From JAHFPN01 sp963765745 (GTDB lineage: Bacteria > Pseudomonadota > Alphaproteobacteria > Rhizobiales > Xanthobacteraceae), in NCBI GenBank assembly GCA_963765745.1, contig CAVXXM010000001.1, forward strand, positions 263,530 to 327,529: DNA of 64,000 bases. The letters run 5' to 3'. The notes beneath the pieces are model-generated. The model was given only the letters and a program-made list of their open reading frames with translations, did no database searches and was not told the origin of the DNA. Below are positions 63,924 to 64,000 of the stretch, piece by piece. Made by a program: the position numbers and the translations under genes. Numbering within the stretch: position 1 is the stretch's first letter; each line of letters starts with the position of its first letter.

Positions 63924-64000
63924 AATTTGATGACCTAACGCAGGCCATTAGTCGGATTTGAAAATCTGCCACACCACAGTCGAGTAAATTGGAAGTAAAA
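63924..64000 (+). other. Insert within tRNA-Arg(CCU): probable start of a group I intron
   Basis: The 77 bases after the anticodon hold: a possible CTAAT/ATTAG pairing across the exon border; a hairpin CGGATTT-GA-AAATCTG (63953-63968); and TAAATTGGAAGTAAAA at the end, resembling the J3/4-P4 core (AAATT plus a purine-rich strand) of group I introns. A group I intron in tRNA-Arg(CCU) is known from Agrobacterium. I could not find a clean P1 with a U-G pair, so the call is moderate. The alternative is an integrated element. Confidence 0.5.

Noticed and set aside
63888..64000. Left end of a genomic island using tRNA-Arg as attachment site
   Set aside because: Not excluded, but the sequence after the break does not restore the tRNA 3' half as an integrated element normally does, and no integrase is visible; the intron reading is preferred.

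Overview
The window looks like a chromosomal segment of a high-GC alphaproteobacterium, most likely of the order Hyphomicrobiales (Rhizobiales). Evidence for this: a DUF4167 protein (a family largely restricted to this class), the neighbourhoods lysC-ptsP-prfA-prmC-DUF4167, bolA-dnaJ-cobS-cobT and SUV3-like helicase-S4-fdxA-carD, a 16S-tRNA-Ile-tRNA-Ala-23S-5S operon whose 23S gene carries a helix-9 insert, and a tRNA-Arg(CCU) gene that appears to be interrupted. Almost everything is housekeeping or ordinary metabolism; there is no prophage, IS element, CRISPR array or secretion island.

Layout. 1-3.7 kb: a minus-strand catabolic cluster (RidA, CaiB-type CoA-transferase, 3-hydroxyisobutyrate-dehydrogenase-like enzyme, amidohydrolase, 5' end of KDPG aldolase). 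3.7-6.7 kb: two cell-envelope glycosyltransferases and initiator tRNA-fMet. 6.7-12.8 kb: CHAD protein, dodecin, APC permease, a divergent pair of exported proteins, and an orphan Bug-type receptor. 12.9-18.6 kb: rRNA operon on the minus strand with its terminator and promoter. 18.8-25.2 kb: M23 endopeptidase, ClpB, MOSC protein, DUF4167. 25.5-31.2 kb: prmC, prfA, ptsP, lysC. 31.3-35.5 kb: ubiG, DUF1178, nitrilase-family enzyme, comF, a methyltransferase, and a Flp pilin followed by the remnant of a second one. 35.6-42.7 kb: mutT, argJ, a parvulin, secA, an L,D-transpeptidase lipoprotein. 42.9-48.5 kb: accA, xerD with a coupled small membrane protein, aroK, aroB, a CBS-domain membrane protein, BolA. 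48.6-55.2 kb: DnaJ-like, cobS, cobT, a phytase-like esterase, a YhhQ-type transporter, rpmB, DUF3108. 55.4-63.8 kb: SUV3-like helicase, S4 protein, FdxA, CarD, a solute-binding-fold protein, M48 protease, thermonuclease. 63.9-64.0 kb: 5' half of a split tRNA-Arg(CCU).

Two overall cautions. Seven single-base frame breaks lie in six otherwise well conserved genes, six of them one-base insertions; this looks more like residual long-read assembly error than gene decay. The right edge cuts the most interesting feature, the interrupted tRNA-Arg, whose 3' half lies outside the window. I found no convincing new multi-gene system; the strongest leads are that tRNA (probable group I intron), a dodecin lacking its flavin-binding residues, and a Flp pilin with an in-frame second pilin core behind its stop codon.
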